Shown here piece after piece: positions 19,879-29,224 of a stretch of 64,000 bases of DNA (positions within the stretch are counted from its first letter, which is position 1; every line of letters begins with the position of its first letter). The stretch is taken from assembly GCA_965248675.1 (NCBI GenBank), contig CBDFJZ010000005.1:372001-436000 (forward strand), written 5' to 3'. The translations under genes and the position numbers were made by a program. The notes under the pieces are model-generated. The model saw only the letters and a program-made list of their open reading frames with translations. It was not told the origin of the DNA and ran no database searches. This stretch comes from UBA6627 sp965248675. GTDB lineage: Bacteria > Chloroflexota > Dehalococcoidia > UBA2979.

Positions 19879-21495
19879 CTAGTTCGCTTCATAAACAACA
19901 GCGCCCTCGACGATGGTCATGGCGATCGGCACGTCGCGCAGCTCAGTCACCGTGACCTGGCGGATGTCCTCGGAAAGGACGGCGAGATCGGCGTATTTGC
20001 CGGCCTCGATGCTGCCTTTGCGGTCCTCGGCGAACTCGGCGTAGGCGCCGTTGATCGTACGCATACGAATCGCGGTCTCCAGGTCGACGCGCTCCTCGGG
20101 GCCGCAGACGTCGCCGCCCATCGTCGCGCGGGTGAGTGCCTGCTCGATGCCGAACAGCGGGCGGTAGTCGGTGACCGGTGAGTCGGACGAACCCGCGACG
20201 ATGCCGCCCGCCTCGATGATCGACTTCGCGGGGAACATGACGTCGGCGCGGTGGCGGCCGTAGTTGTTGATGTAGCCGTCGCCGAACTCCCAGAAGAACG
20301 CCGGTTGCATCGCCGGGACGACGCGTTGCTCGATTACGCGCTGCTGGAGGTCGGGCGGCGTGATCCCGCAATGATCGATGCGGTGCCGCAGGCCGTCACG
20401 AGGGGCCTCGGCCTGGGCGCGCGCCATCGCGTTCAAGGTCTGCTCGATCGCGCGGTCGCCCACCGCGTGGACGGTGCACTGCCAGCCAGCGCGATGCGCG
20501 CGGCCGATCAGATCGTCGAGCTCATCCTGTTGCCAGTAGAGGATGCCGGAGTCGTCGGGGTCGACCGTGTACGGGTCGCGCGTGGAGGCGGTGGGGCCCG
20601 AGCTCGACCCGTCGGTCATCACCTTGAACGCGCCGATGCGCAGGCGGTCGCTGCCGAACCCTGTGTGGAGGCCCGTGCCGCCAAGCAGGCCGACCAGCGG
20701 GTGTTCGAAGGTGTTCACGGTGGCGAAGGCGTAGAGGCGAACCTGGATCGCGCCCTCGTTGACGAGCTCCGTCGCGACGTCCATCGGCGGACCAAGCAGG
20801 CCACCGGCGTCGTGGACGCTCGTCAGACCGCTGGCAAGGTCGGCCTCGTTCGCAGCGAGCAGATGCTCACGAAGTTCCTCGCGATCGGGCGCCGAGGCGG
20901 TCCGAAACACGCCGTTGGCCCGCTCGTAGGCGACGCTGTTCACGCTGCCGTCCGGGTCGCGATCGAAGCGTCCCCCGGCGGGGTCCTCGCTGTCGAGCGG
21001 GAGGCCGGACAGCTCGGCCGCCTTGGTGTTGAAGGCGACGATGTGGCCACAGGTGCGCGTCAGCAGCACCGGGTGATCGGGCGACACGGCATCGAGGTCG
21101 TGCCGGTTCGGGTGCCGCTGTTCGACCAGCTTCGAGTGGTCGTAGCCGCGACCGCGAATCCAGGTGCCCGCCGGCTGGTCTGCCGCGCGCTTCCGGACCG
21201 CCTCGACGATCGCGGCGATCGAATCCATCCCGACGGCCTTGCAATCGATTGCATACTCCGCGCCGCCGATGCCAGTGAAGTGCTGGTGCGCGTCGATGAA
21301 GCCCGGTGTGAGCGATCGGCCGTCCAGTTCGACGCGGCGGGTGCCGGGGCCGGCCGTCGCGTTGATCTCGGCGTTCGAGCCCACGGCGAGGATCTTGCCG
21401 TCCGAGACGGCGACGGCCTCGGCCAGGCTGTTGTCTCGATCGACGGTGTGCACGACGCCACCGGTGAATACAAGATCGGCACGATCACCAGCCAT
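19879..21495 (-). CDS. Amidohydrolase-family metal-dependent hydrolase (YtcJ-like)
   Basis: A 538-residue amidohydrolase. The N-terminal composite domain reads ADLVFTGGVVHTVDR, then LTPGFIDAHQHFTG gives the HxH metal pair. TVHAVGDRAIEQTLNAM and RHRIDHCGITPPDLQ supply further His ligands, and VAGSSDSPVTDYRPLFGI the catalytic Asp. The C-terminus KGSIEAGKYADLAVLSEDI is the usual closing strand. This layout is the YtcJ-like group, often annotated as predicted amide, carbamate or exoenzyme-type hydrolases; the substrate is unknown. GGAAGGG lies 5 nt before the ATG at 21495. Confidence 0.88.
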   Translation of the reverse strand: MAGDRADLVFTGGVVHTVDRDNSLAEAVAVSDGKILAVGSNAEINATAGPGTRRVELDGRSLTPGFIDAHQHFTGIGGAEYAIDCKAVGMDSIAAIVEAVRKRAADQPAGTWIRGRGYDHSKLVEQRHPNRHDLDAVSPDHPVLLTRTCGHIVAFNTKAAELSGLPLDSEDPAGGRFDRDPDGSVNSVAYERANGVFRTASAPDREELREHLLAANEADLASGLTSVHDAGGLLGPPMDVATELVNEGAIQVRLYAFATVNTFEHPLVGLLGGTGLHTGFGSDRLRIGAFKVMTDGSSSGPTASTRDPYTVDPDDSGILYWQQDELDDLIGRAHRAGWQCTVHAVGDRAIEQTLNAMARAQAEAPRDGLRHRIDHCGITPPDLQQRVIEQRVVPAMQPAFFWEFGDGYINNYGRHRADVMFPAKSIIEAGGIVAGSSDSPVTDYRPLFGIEQALTRATMGGDVCGPEERVDLETAIRMRTINGAYAEFAEDRKGSIEAGKYADLAVLSEDIRQVTVTELRDVPIAMTIVEGAVVYEAN

Positions 21496-21633
21496 GACGG
21501 CCCTTCCGGGGAGCGCCGAGGGTCGCGAGGCGCAGCGCATGCTAACGCATCGCCCTACCTGACGGTCTGGCGCGGCAGCCACTTCGTCCCGCCATCGTCT
21601 GCTGATCGCAGTCCTGGCCGCCGACGATTAAGG

Positions 21634-21855
21634 ATGTGGTTCAGAAGGAAGCGTAGCCGCGACGAGGACGCGCCGGTCGAGCGGCCGGAGCGCCGTGCCC
21701 GTGTCCGCTGGTGTTCCTCCTGCCGGAGTGGCGCTGGTCCGTACGTCTATCTCGAGAACGGCAAGCACTACTGCCGTCCCTGCTCCATCGAGGCACGCAA
21801 CGTGATGCGGCTGCGACCGGCTGGCCGTCGCAAAGACGACATCACGGACATCTAA
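21634..21855 (+). CDS. Small basic protein with two CxxC knuckles (zinc-ribbon-like)
   Basis: A 73-residue protein. A basic N-terminus (MWFRRKRSRDEDAPVERPER) is followed by a four-cysteine zinc-ribbon-like module, WCSSCRSGAGPYVYLENG then HYCRPCSIEARNV. The codon choice is G+C-rich like the neighbouring genes. Not recognised as a named family. The ATG at 21634 has only AAGG directly in front, so expression may be leaderless or weak. A nucleic-acid or ribosome-associated role is possible but not shown. Confidence 0.6.
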   Translation: MWFRRKRSRDEDAPVERPERRARVRWCSSCRSGAGPYVYLENGKHYCRPCSIEARNVMRLRPAGRRKDDITDI

Positions 21856-21893
21856 CCTCGCGATCGCCCCGACGTTCGTCTTGATTGGCGGTG

Positions 21894-22037
21894 ATGCTCG
21901 TCGCGCTCGCCTCCATGGCGCCGTCGCCGGCGGCTGCGTCGTCCACCGCCGGTCAGATCGGCAGCTCGGCACAGGCCGCGCAGGCGCGGGTCGAGTCTTC
22001 GGGTGCTGAGCATCCTCGTGGACGTCGACCCTCGTGA
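21894..22037 (+). CDS. Possible small secreted protein or 5' remnant
   Basis: A 47-residue frame starting MLVALASMAPSPAAASSTAG, which looks like a signal peptide with an AxA cleavage site, followed by QIGSSAQAAQARVES. It then stops at a TGA. It could be the start of a truncated secreted coiled-coil protein. Nothing else is seen in the 300-base gap between the CxxC gene and tRNA-Asn. Confidence 0.3.
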   Translation: MLVALASMAPSPAAASSTAGQIGSSAQAAQARVESSGAEHPRGRRPS

Positions 22038-22160
22038 CATCTCGATCGGACTGGCGTCCGGCTCGCGCCTCGGGACGCTCTACGAGGAGACCGCTCTTCG
22101 CGCGTGCAGATGAGAACGGCGCCACGCGGACGGCGCGACAGGTTCCGAGGGTGTGAGGGG

Positions 22161-22236
22161 TGGCTCCCCGACGTGGACTCGAACCACGAACCTAGCGGTT
22201 AACAGCCGCTCGCTCTACCGATTGAGCTATCGGGGA
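22161..22236 (-). tRNA. tRNA-Asn(GTT)
   Basis: A 73-nt cloverleaf plus encoded CCA (22161-22163). The acceptor stem pairs TCCCCGA (22236-22230) with TCGGGGA (22171-22165). The anticodon loop is CTGTTAA, anticodon GTT, and the T arm has GGTTCGAGTCC. Confidence 0.97.
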
Positions 22237-22318
22237 TCAGCCGTCGATCAGTCTGGCAAGCGGGGGTGTCTGCGACAAGGGGCGCGGCCCTCGATTCCCA
22301 CGCAGCTCGCGCGATTCG

Positions 22319-22392
22319 TGGATGCCAGGCCGGGATTCGAACCCGGACTTAGGGATTCAAAGTCCCCAGTGCTACCTTTACACCACCCGGCA
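22319..22392 (-). tRNA. tRNA-Gln(TTG)
   Basis: A cloverleaf with encoded CCA (22319-22321). The acceptor stem pairs TGCCGGG (22392-22386) with CCTGGCA (22329-22323), including one G-T pair. The anticodon loop is CTTTGAA, anticodon TTG, and the T arm has GGGTTCGAATCCC. It lies 82 nt from tRNA-Asn on the same strand, so they may be co-transcribed. Confidence 0.96.
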
Positions 22393-22436
22393 ACGCGTCA
22401 GATCGTACCGCCTGACGGAGGCAGTGACCTCGGCGC

Positions 22437-22856
22437 TCAGGCGGAGCTGCGAATCCGCGTGGGCACGATCTCCAGCAGGCGCCATGAGTCCGAGGTCGCG
22501 CGCCAGTCCGCGACCGTCTGCGCGTGGGCGGCGTCGTCCATGTCCCAGTAGCCGTGCGCGAGCCGCTCGGCGAGGTCGAACGCGCCGTCGTCGTGGACCT
22601 CCACGCTGCCCTCGATCAAGACCCACTGCTCCGGCGCGCCCGCCGGGTTGGCGACCAGGAGCGAGACCCGAGGATCGCGCCCGATCCGGCGCATCTTCGG
22701 CGAATCGACGCTCGTGAAGAAGCGCGCACGATCGCCGGCCCATTCGAACCAGATGGGCACCGAGAGCGGCGGGCCATCGGATGACGTCGTGGAGAGGGCG
22801 GCGATCTTCGGCTCGGCCAGGAACGCGTCGCGCGCGGCATCGGTCATCGCTGCCAT
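22437..22856 (-). CDS. Pyridoxamine 5'-phosphate oxidase-fold (PPOX) flavin/F420-dependent protein
   Basis: A 139-residue split-barrel protein: FLAEPKIAALSTTSSDGPPLSVPIWFEW, then ARFFTSVDSPKMRRIGRDPRVSLLVAN and EQWVLIEGSVEVHDDG. This is the PPOX superfamily, members of which bind FMN, F420 or heme. The specific cofactor cannot be fixed by eye. GGAGG lies 4 nt before the ATG at 22856. Confidence 0.85.
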   Translation of the reverse strand: MAAMTDAARDAFLAEPKIAALSTTSSDGPPLSVPIWFEWAGDRARFFTSVDSPKMRRIGRDPRVSLLVANPAGAPEQWVLIEGSVEVHDDGAFDLAERLAHGYWDMDDAAHAQTVADWRATSDSWRLLEIVPTRIRSSA

Positions 22857-22911
22857 CGGTCCTCCGAGCTCGTGAATCGCGGTGCGGGAGCACGCCGCCC
22901 GAACGTAGCAG

Positions 22912-24297
22912 TTAGCTGCCGATCGCGACGCCCTCCGTCTCGGCGCCGCTGGCCTGCAGCCCGGACCAGTCGAGATCGCCGCACCAGAACCAGTGGCGCG
23001 TGTCGGTGCTGCCGAGGCGGTACGTGTTGCCCTCGAACGAGATGTTCGCCGAATCCTGGCAGGAGAAGCGACTGCTGGTGTCGTCGGCGACCCCCGACTG
23101 CCCGACGTCGCCGAGGTAGGTGATGTCATTGCCCACGACCGTCACGTTCGCGCTGACCCACGGTCCGAGACTGCCTGAGCCGCGGTTCTGGTTGATCACG
23201 CCGATCCCGTCCCCGGCGCCCGCGGCGACCACCACGGTGTTGCCGGTGATCGTCGTGTCTGAGCTGTTCTGGACCAGGATCTGTGCACCCCACAGCCAGT
23301 TGGCGAACGCCTGGCCGTTCCCGCGCACGATGTTGTTGCGGATGATCGCCGAGTAGCTGATCTCGTGGGCGATCCCGGACTGGTCGTTGTTCTCCGCCAG
23401 GTTGCCCTCGATCAACGAGTTCACGTTGTCGATGTCCGTCCAGATGCCGCGACCGCGGTTGTCGTGGACGTGGTTGTTTCGCACCACGAAGTCCCTGGTC
23501 AGCACGAACTTCGTGCCGCCCGCCTCCCAGAAGGGGTTGAAGCCGGCGATCCCGTTGAACGAGATCTCGTTGCCTTCGACGAGGATCCGGCTCCCCAGCC
23601 CGGCGACGCCGATCTGGCCGTTGTGATGGACGAAGTTGTCGCGCAGCACCATGTCGGTGTGCGTGCGCACCGCGGTGCCGTGGTTGTAGCGGATCTCGTT
23701 GTTGGCGATCACCCAGCCGGCGCCACCGTCGATCGCCAGCGCGCCCTGCTGGGCGCGGCTCGCGTACTTCTCGATCACCAGCTCTGAGATGGTGACGTCT
23801 CGCGCCTGCCCTCGGAACGCCGATGCGGTCACGCTCAGCTCGACCAGGCGATCGGTCGGATCGTCGACGATGTAGATCCGGTCGGCGCCATAGTCGAAGT
23901 ACCAGCGTCCTGAGGCCATCTGGTTCGCGTTCGTGACCTGCCAGAGCACCTCCCCGTCGATGAACAGCTGCTCGGGGTGCCTGCAGCCGTTGTAACCCTG
24001 CCCGAGGAAGTTCGAGCAACCGCCATGCGCCTGGAGCTGGGACGTCTGTCCGCCGATCGACCAGAAGCCGTCGCCGGCCTCGAAGCCCCGCAGCACCCGT
24101 GCTCCGCTGAGGATCGCGCCCGGTTCGCCTCGGAACGAGTCGCCGTGGCGCGGCGTGATCTCGACGTTGCGGTAGACGCCAGGCGAGAACAGGAAATCGG
24201 AGCCGGCCGGCTGCGCTGCGACACGCTCCGCGACGTTGTCGCCGGGCGAGAAAACGACCGTCGGCCGACAGACCAGCAGCAACGGACCTGCGGGCAC
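22912..24297 (-). CDS. Right-handed parallel beta-helix protein, probably truncated at the 5' end
   Basis: At least 461 residues with many Asn-rich rungs of beta-helix type: VIANNEIRYNHGTAV, LRDNFVHHNGQIGV, ILVEGNEISFNGIAGF, VVRNNHVHDNRGRGIW, LIEGNLAENNDQSGI and IIRNNIVRGNGQAF. Such proteins are usually exported polysaccharide lyases or surface proteins. The nearest start codon (GTG 24297) gives no signal peptide. The frame stays open further upstream, through residues such as FIGGFPIGYVVGAPDF, but without ATG, GTG or TTG until it meets a fragment of another gene near 24390. The original 5' end was therefore probably lost. Confidence 0.7.
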   Translation of the reverse strand: MPAGPLLLVCRPTVVFSPGDNVAERVAAQPAGSDFLFSPGVYRNVEITPRHGDSFRGEPGAILSGARVLRGFEAGDGFWSIGGQTSQLQAHGGCSNFLGQGYNGCRHPEQLFIDGEVLWQVTNANQMASGRWYFDYGADRIYIVDDPTDRLVELSVTASAFRGQARDVTISELVIEKYASRAQQGALAIDGGAGWVIANNEIRYNHGTAVRTHTDMVLRDNFVHHNGQIGVAGLGSRILVEGNEISFNGIAGFNPFWEAGGTKFVLTRDFVVRNNHVHDNRGRGIWTDIDNVNSLIEGNLAENNDQSGIAHEISYSAIIRNNIVRGNGQAFANWLWGAQILVQNSSDTTITGNTVVVAAGAGDGIGVINQNRGSGSLGPWVSANVTVVGNDITYLGDVGQSGVADDTSSRFSCQDSANISFEGNTYRLGSTDTRHWFWCGDLDWSGLQASGAETEGVAIGS

Positions 24298-24383
24298 CTG
24301 TCCGCTCGGATAGACGCCCAGGAAGCTGGCGTTCGCGAAGTCTGGGGCACCGACGACATAACCGATCGGGAAGCCGCCGATGA

Positions 24384-24491
24384 ACGCCCATGTCGAGGAA
24401 GCCCGCGCTGATCGACGTACCAGTCGACGCCGCCGAGAACCTCAAGCTGACCGAACGCCTCAAGGCCTTCGAGTTCGCCGGCGGCCTCTGA
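24384..24491 (+). pseudogene. C-terminal fragment of a thiamine-diphosphate enzyme (acetolactate synthase-like)
   Basis: A short open stretch ending at TGA 24489-24491 reads KPALIDVPVDAAENLKLTER, the pattern found at the C-terminus of IlvB-type thiamine-diphosphate enzymes. An in-frame TGA at 24381-24383 closes it upstream, so only about 34 codons remain. It abuts the truncated 5' end of the beta-helix gene on the other strand. Confidence 0.5.
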
Positions 24492-24594
24492 AAGCGGCCG
24501 TCAGCCGGCGCCCTCCCCCGATCGCCGGCCCGCCAGCCGGAGCCGACGCGACTGTTACGCTCAATGAGTCTCCATAACGAGCAAGGACGCGCGC

Positions 24595-24912
24595 ATGGCA
24601 CCCCGCAGCAAGAAACGAGCCGAGCGTCCCGCGAGCCGCGACGACGGCCGGCGTGACGGGAAGCGGCCTGTGGGATCAGACGCTGACGCGTCGAACGCGG
24701 GCGCTCCAGGCGCAGAGGACGAGTCTGACGCGCCACCGCCGCCCCTCAACCGCGCGGCGAGGCGTCTCGAGGCGAAGCGAAAGAGCGGACGCAACGCGCC
24801 AACGCGCGTGACGCCGAATGGCATGAGCTCTCCCACTGACTCGATGCGACGGCAGGGCGTGACCCGCTCTCCGGGCAGCGTGAAGGACACGAACACCCGG
24901 CGATCTGGCTAG
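24595..24912 (+). CDS. Hypothetical small, highly charged protein
   Basis: A 105-residue hydrophilic frame, rich in Arg, Lys, Asp and Pro (MAPRSKKRAERPASRDDGRR, a Pro run, then NRAARRLEAKRKSG). No membrane segment or known motif. AAGGA lies 8 nt before the ATG. Low-complexity composition in G+C-rich DNA makes it uncertain, but the frame has no stronger competitor at this spot. Confidence 0.45.
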   Translation: MAPRSKKRAERPASRDDGRRDGKRPVGSDADASNAGAPGAEDESDAPPPPLNRAARRLEAKRKSGRNAPTRVTPNGMSSPTDSMRRQGVTRSPGSVKDTNTRRSG

Positions 24913-25077
24913 GCACGCCCGCCGCGACTCGAGCCGCCACGAGGCATTCGAGTTCGCCGGCCTCGCCGCGACCCAGTTGACCCCCCGTGAGCGACCCCGG
25001 CGCCCGTCGCCGCACCCCACCGCGCGCCGTCAGGTGCGATGGTGAGTGCGCGACGATCTCGACCGAGGAGTTTCGAC

Positions 25078-25713
25078 ATGACCTCGACCTGGCTGGAACG
25101 GCACCTCACAGCGGTGGTGGGCGTCCTCGGCGTGCTCGTGCTCGCCGCGTTCGCGCTGAGCGCCGTGCTCTTCCTGCGCCTCGAACAGACGCGCGACGAC
25201 CTCGAACGTGTCGAGGCGGGCACCCTGCTCGCGACGGTACAGCTACAGTTGTTCCGCGACGAACTGGTCTCGCTTGGGCCCTCGGTGTCGTCCGGTCTCG
25301 ACGAGGCGATCGTCGGCCTCCAGTCGTTCAGCACCTCCACGCTCGAGTTCGAGGTCAGCATCGACGAGGTGCTGCCGGTCGCGGCGGAGCTGGAGATCGA
25401 CCGCGAAATCGTGATCCCGATCAACACCACGATTCCGATCACCGAGACGATCGAAACCACGATCGAGGTGCAGGGCCCGCTCGGCATCGCCGTCCCCGTC
25501 GATGTCGTGGTGCCGATCGAGATCGAGGTTCCGGTCATCCTCGATCTGACGTTCGCGATCAAGGAGACGCTGCCCGTGAGCGCCGAGGTTCCCGTCCGCC
25601 TGAACGTACCGGTAGCGATCGCGATCGCCGACACCGACCTCGCCGCCTTTGGCGACTCACTCGCCGCGGGGCTGGCCAGCTTCCGCGATCTGTTCGCCGG
25701 CTTCGCCGACTGA
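25078..25713 (+). CDS. Membrane-anchored protein with Ile/Val-Pro beta repeats
   Basis: A 211-residue protein. One N-terminal transmembrane segment (AVVGVLGVLVLAAFALSAVLF, about residues 9-29) is followed by a short coiled coil (LRLEQTRDDLERVEAG) and a long beta-rich region. There IP or VP recurs every 6-20 residues (EIVIPINTTIPITETIETTI, LGIAVPVDVVVPIEIEVPVI, VSAEVPVRLNVPVAIAI). The C-terminal 20 residues look amphipathic (LAAGLASFRDLFAGF). Not recognised as a named family. GAGGAG lies about 7 nt before the ATG. Likely anchored with the repeat region outside the cell. Confidence 0.75.
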   Translation: MTSTWLERHLTAVVGVLGVLVLAAFALSAVLFLRLEQTRDDLERVEAGTLLATVQLQLFRDELVSLGPSVSSGLDEAIVGLQSFSTSTLEFEVSIDEVLPVAAELEIDREIVIPINTTIPITETIETTIEVQGPLGIAVPVDVVVPIEIEVPVILDLTFAIKETLPVSAEVPVRLNVPVAIAIADTDLAAFGDSLAAGLASFRDLFAGFAD

Positions 25714-25835
25714 GAACGGCCGTGAACTGCTCGCTGGCTGGCTGAGGGTCCGAGGTCGGTCGCGTACTCTCCGCGCGGAGCCGCATGGCGAAGCCTGACG
25801 GAACGGCGTGTGCACGCAGCGCGAGGAGCGAGCCG

Positions 25836-28800
25836 ATGGGGTTGTCGAAGCTGCTGGTGGCAAACCGCGGTGAGATCGCGGTCCGAATCGTTCGCGCCGC
25901 CGCCGAGCTCGATATCGCGACCGTCGCTGTCTTCTCCGAGGATGACGCCCGATCGCTACACGTCCGGAAGGCTGACGAGGCGCACGCGCTGCGCGGCTCC
26001 GGCGCGGCGGCCTACCTCGACATCGAGCAGATCGTCGCCGCTGCCGTCGAGGGCGGCTGCGACAGCGTCCATCCGGGTTACGGTTTCCTCGCCGAGAACG
26101 CGGACCTCGCCCGCGCCTGTGCCGGCGCCGGGATCACCTTCGTCGGTCCCTCGGTCGAGGCGCTCGAGCTGTTCGGCGACAAGGCGCGAGCACGCGCGCT
26201 CGCCGCGTCGGCGGATGTCCCCGTCCTCCCCGGCAGCTCCGAGGCGGTCAGCCTCGATGAGGCCGAGGCGTTCTTCGCCGGCCTCGGAACCGGCGGCGCG
26301 ATGGTGATCAAGGCGGTCAACGGCGGCGGCGGCCGCGGCATGCGTGTCGTCACCGAGGCCGCCGATCTCGCCTCCGCCTACCAGCGCGCCCGTTCCGCGG
26401 CGGCGGCCGCCTTCGGCGACGACGCCGTCTACGTCGAGCGGCTGATCCCGCGCGCCCGCCACATCGAGGTGCAGGTGATCGGTGACGCGACCGGGGCGAT
26501 CAGTCACCTCGGAGAGCGCGAGTGCAGCGTCCAGCGGCGCCACCAGAAGGTGGTGGAGATCGCCCCGAGCCCATTCCTGTCGGCGGCGGAGCGCGATGTG
26601 ATCACGGGGGCGGCCCTTCGCGTCGCCGGCGCGGCGAACTACCACAGCCTCGGCACGATCGAGTTCCTCGTCGACGAGGCAGCGCCCGACATCTCCGAAA
26701 GTCACTTCGCGTTCATCGAGGCGAACGCCCGCCTCCAGGTGGAGCGCACCGTCACCGAGCAGGTGACCGGCGTCGACCTCGTCCAGGCGCAGCTCCGGCT
26801 CGCGGGCGGCGACACCCTGGCCGGCCTCGGCCTGGAGCAGGCCTCGATCCCGGCGGCGCGCGGCTACGCGATCCAGGCTCGCGTGAACACCGAGGATGGG
26901 CGAAGACGGCCAAGTGCGGCCGACGGGCGGCACGCTGACCGCATTCGAGGCGCCCTCGGGCCTCGGTATCCGCGTCGACAGCTACGGCTACCACGGCTAC
27001 GCGACGAACCCGAACTTCGACTCGCTGATCGCCAAGGTGATCGCACACTCGACGTCGGATGACTTCCGCGACGTCCCCCGCCGCACCGTTCGCGCCCTCG
27101 AGGAGTTCGAGGTCGGCGGCGTCGACACCAACATCCCGTTCCTGCTGAACGTGCTCGAGCATGACGACTTCCTGAACGGCGGCGTCTACACCCGCTGGGT
27201 CGAGGACGAGATCGTGACGCTCGCCGTGCCGCGCGAGATCGAGACGAACGGCGCGGACGGCGGACCCTCGAAGGCGGGCGCAGCCCTCGACACCCGCGAC
27301 CCGCTCGCCTCCCTCGAGTACTTCCGCTCTGGCGCGGGCACGCGCGAAGCTTCCGGCCGGCCGCCTGAGCCGATCGGCCCGCCGAACACCGACCCGGTGC
27401 GCGCCCCGCTGCTGGGCACTGTGATCGAGGTCGCGGTTTCCGAGGGTGACACCGTCCGCGAGGGACAGCAGCTCTTCGTGATGAGCGCGCTGAAGATGGA
27501 ACACCTCGTCCACGCGCCGGCCGGCGGCGTGATCCGCGAGGTCACCGTCTCGCCCGGCGACGTGGTTTACGAGGACCACCCGCTCGCCTTCCTCGAGGCG
27601 ATGGACGTCGGCGAGGCGGTGGACAACACCCGGCCGGAGGCCGACCTCGACTACGTCCGGCCCGACCTCCAGGCGTTGTTCGACCGCCGCCAGTTCCTGC
27701 TCGACGAGAACCGCCCCGAGGCAGTCGAGCGGCGGCACAGCCGCAACCGGCGCACGGTGCGGGAGAACATCACGCAGCTGATCGATCCGGGGACGTGGGT
27801 CGAGTACGGCGGCCTCGTGATCGCCGGGCAGCGGCGCCGCCGTTCGGTCGAGGAGCTGATCCGCAAGACCCCGGCGGACGGCCTCGTCGCCGGGATCGGC
27901 TCGGTTAACGGCGACCTGTTCGACGAGGAACGCGCACGCACGGTGTTCATCTCCTACGACGACACCGTATTCGCGGGCACCCAGGGCGGCCATGGTCACA
28001 TCAAGACGGACCGTATGCTGGCGCTCGCCAACGAGATGTCGCTGCCCGTGATCTTCCATGCCGAGGGCGCGGGCGGACGCTCCGGCGACAGCGACGGTGA
28101 CCCCGGGCGCGGCTTCGGCGGCACCGTCGAGACCTGGGACCGCCTCGCGGAGCTCAGCGGCAAGGTGCCGATCATCGGCGTCACCGCGGGCTGGTGCTAC
28201 GCCGGCAACGCCGCGATCCTCGGTTGCACCGACATCATCATCGCCACCGAGGACGCGCTGATCGCGATGGGCGGCCCCGCGGTCATCGAGGGCAGCGGCA
28301 TGGGCGCCTTCCTGCCCGAGGAGGTCGGCGCGATTTCCGACCTCGCCCCGGCCGGCTCGGTCGACATCGTCGTCAAGGACCAGGACGAAGCGATCGCGAC
28401 CAGCAAGCGGCTGCTCTCCTACTTGCAGGGACCGATCGACGACTGGGAGGCGCACGACCAGCGCAAGCTGCGCCATGTGATCCCCGAGAATCGGATGCGC
28501 AGCTTCAACGTCCGCGAGGTGATCGAGCTGCTGTCCGACAAAGACTCCGTGCTCGAGCTGCGGCCCGAGTTCGGCATCAGCATGGTGACCGCGTTCGTCC
28601 GTATCGAGGGCCGCCCCTACGGCCTCACCTGCAACAACAACGAGTACATCGGCGGCGCGATCGATAGCGACGGGTCGGACAAGGTCGCCCGCTTCTGGCA
28701 GCTCTGCGACGCGTGGAACATCCCGATCATCTCGCTGGTCGACACCCCCGGGATGATGGTCGGCCCCGACGAGGAGAAGACGGGACTGATCCGTCACTGT

Positions 28801-29217
28801 GCGCGGCTGTTCATCACCGGCGCCAACCTCGAGACGCCGCGGCTCGCGGTGATCCTGCGCAAGGGCTACGCGCTCGGATCGATGGCCCAGCTCACGGGCA
28901 GCACGCATGCGCCCCTGTTCACCGTCGCCTGGCCGACGGGCGAGCACGGCGGCATGAACCAGGAGGCGAGCGTCCAGCTCGCCCACCGCGAGCAGCTCGC
29001 CGAGATCGAGGACATCGAGGAGCGCGCGGTCGAGTACGAGCGGCTGCTCGCCAACGCCTACGAGCGCGGCAGCGCCATCAACGTCGCCTCGGCCTACGAG
29101 ATCGACGACGTGATCGACCCCGCAGAGACCCGCTACTGGATCGCGCAGGGTCTCAAGTCGATGCCGCTCCCCGACCCGATCCGCCGCGGCCGCTACCGCT
29201 TCCTCGATACCTGGTAG
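25836..29217 (+). pseudogene. Fused acyl-CoA carboxylase (biotin carboxylase-BCCP-carboxyltransferase), one frameshift
   Basis: About 1127 residues in two frames. The biotin carboxylase part (KLLVANRGEIAVRIVRAA, GFLAENADLA, KAVNGGGGRGMRVV, HIEVQVIGD, EANARLQVERTVTE) is in the first. The biotinyl domain with Lys codon 27493-27495 in MSALKMEH, and both carboxyltransferase halves (GHGHIKTDRMLALANEM, GAGGRSGD, DTPGMMVGPDEE), are in the second. The frame changes at 26894-26896, between VNTED and the expected MGEDGQVRPTGGT. Length is one base over a multiple of three. Single-chain acyl-CoA carboxylases of this order carboxylate acetyl-, propionyl- or longer acyl-CoA in the cytoplasm. TACTCT at 25763-25768 may be its -10 box. 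Confidence 0.88.
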
Positions 29218-29224
29218 CCGGGAC

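Noticed and set aside
26752..28986. 744-codon minus-strand open frame opposite the acyl-CoA carboxylase
   Set aside because: Antisense shadow of the biotinyl and carboxyltransferase domains.
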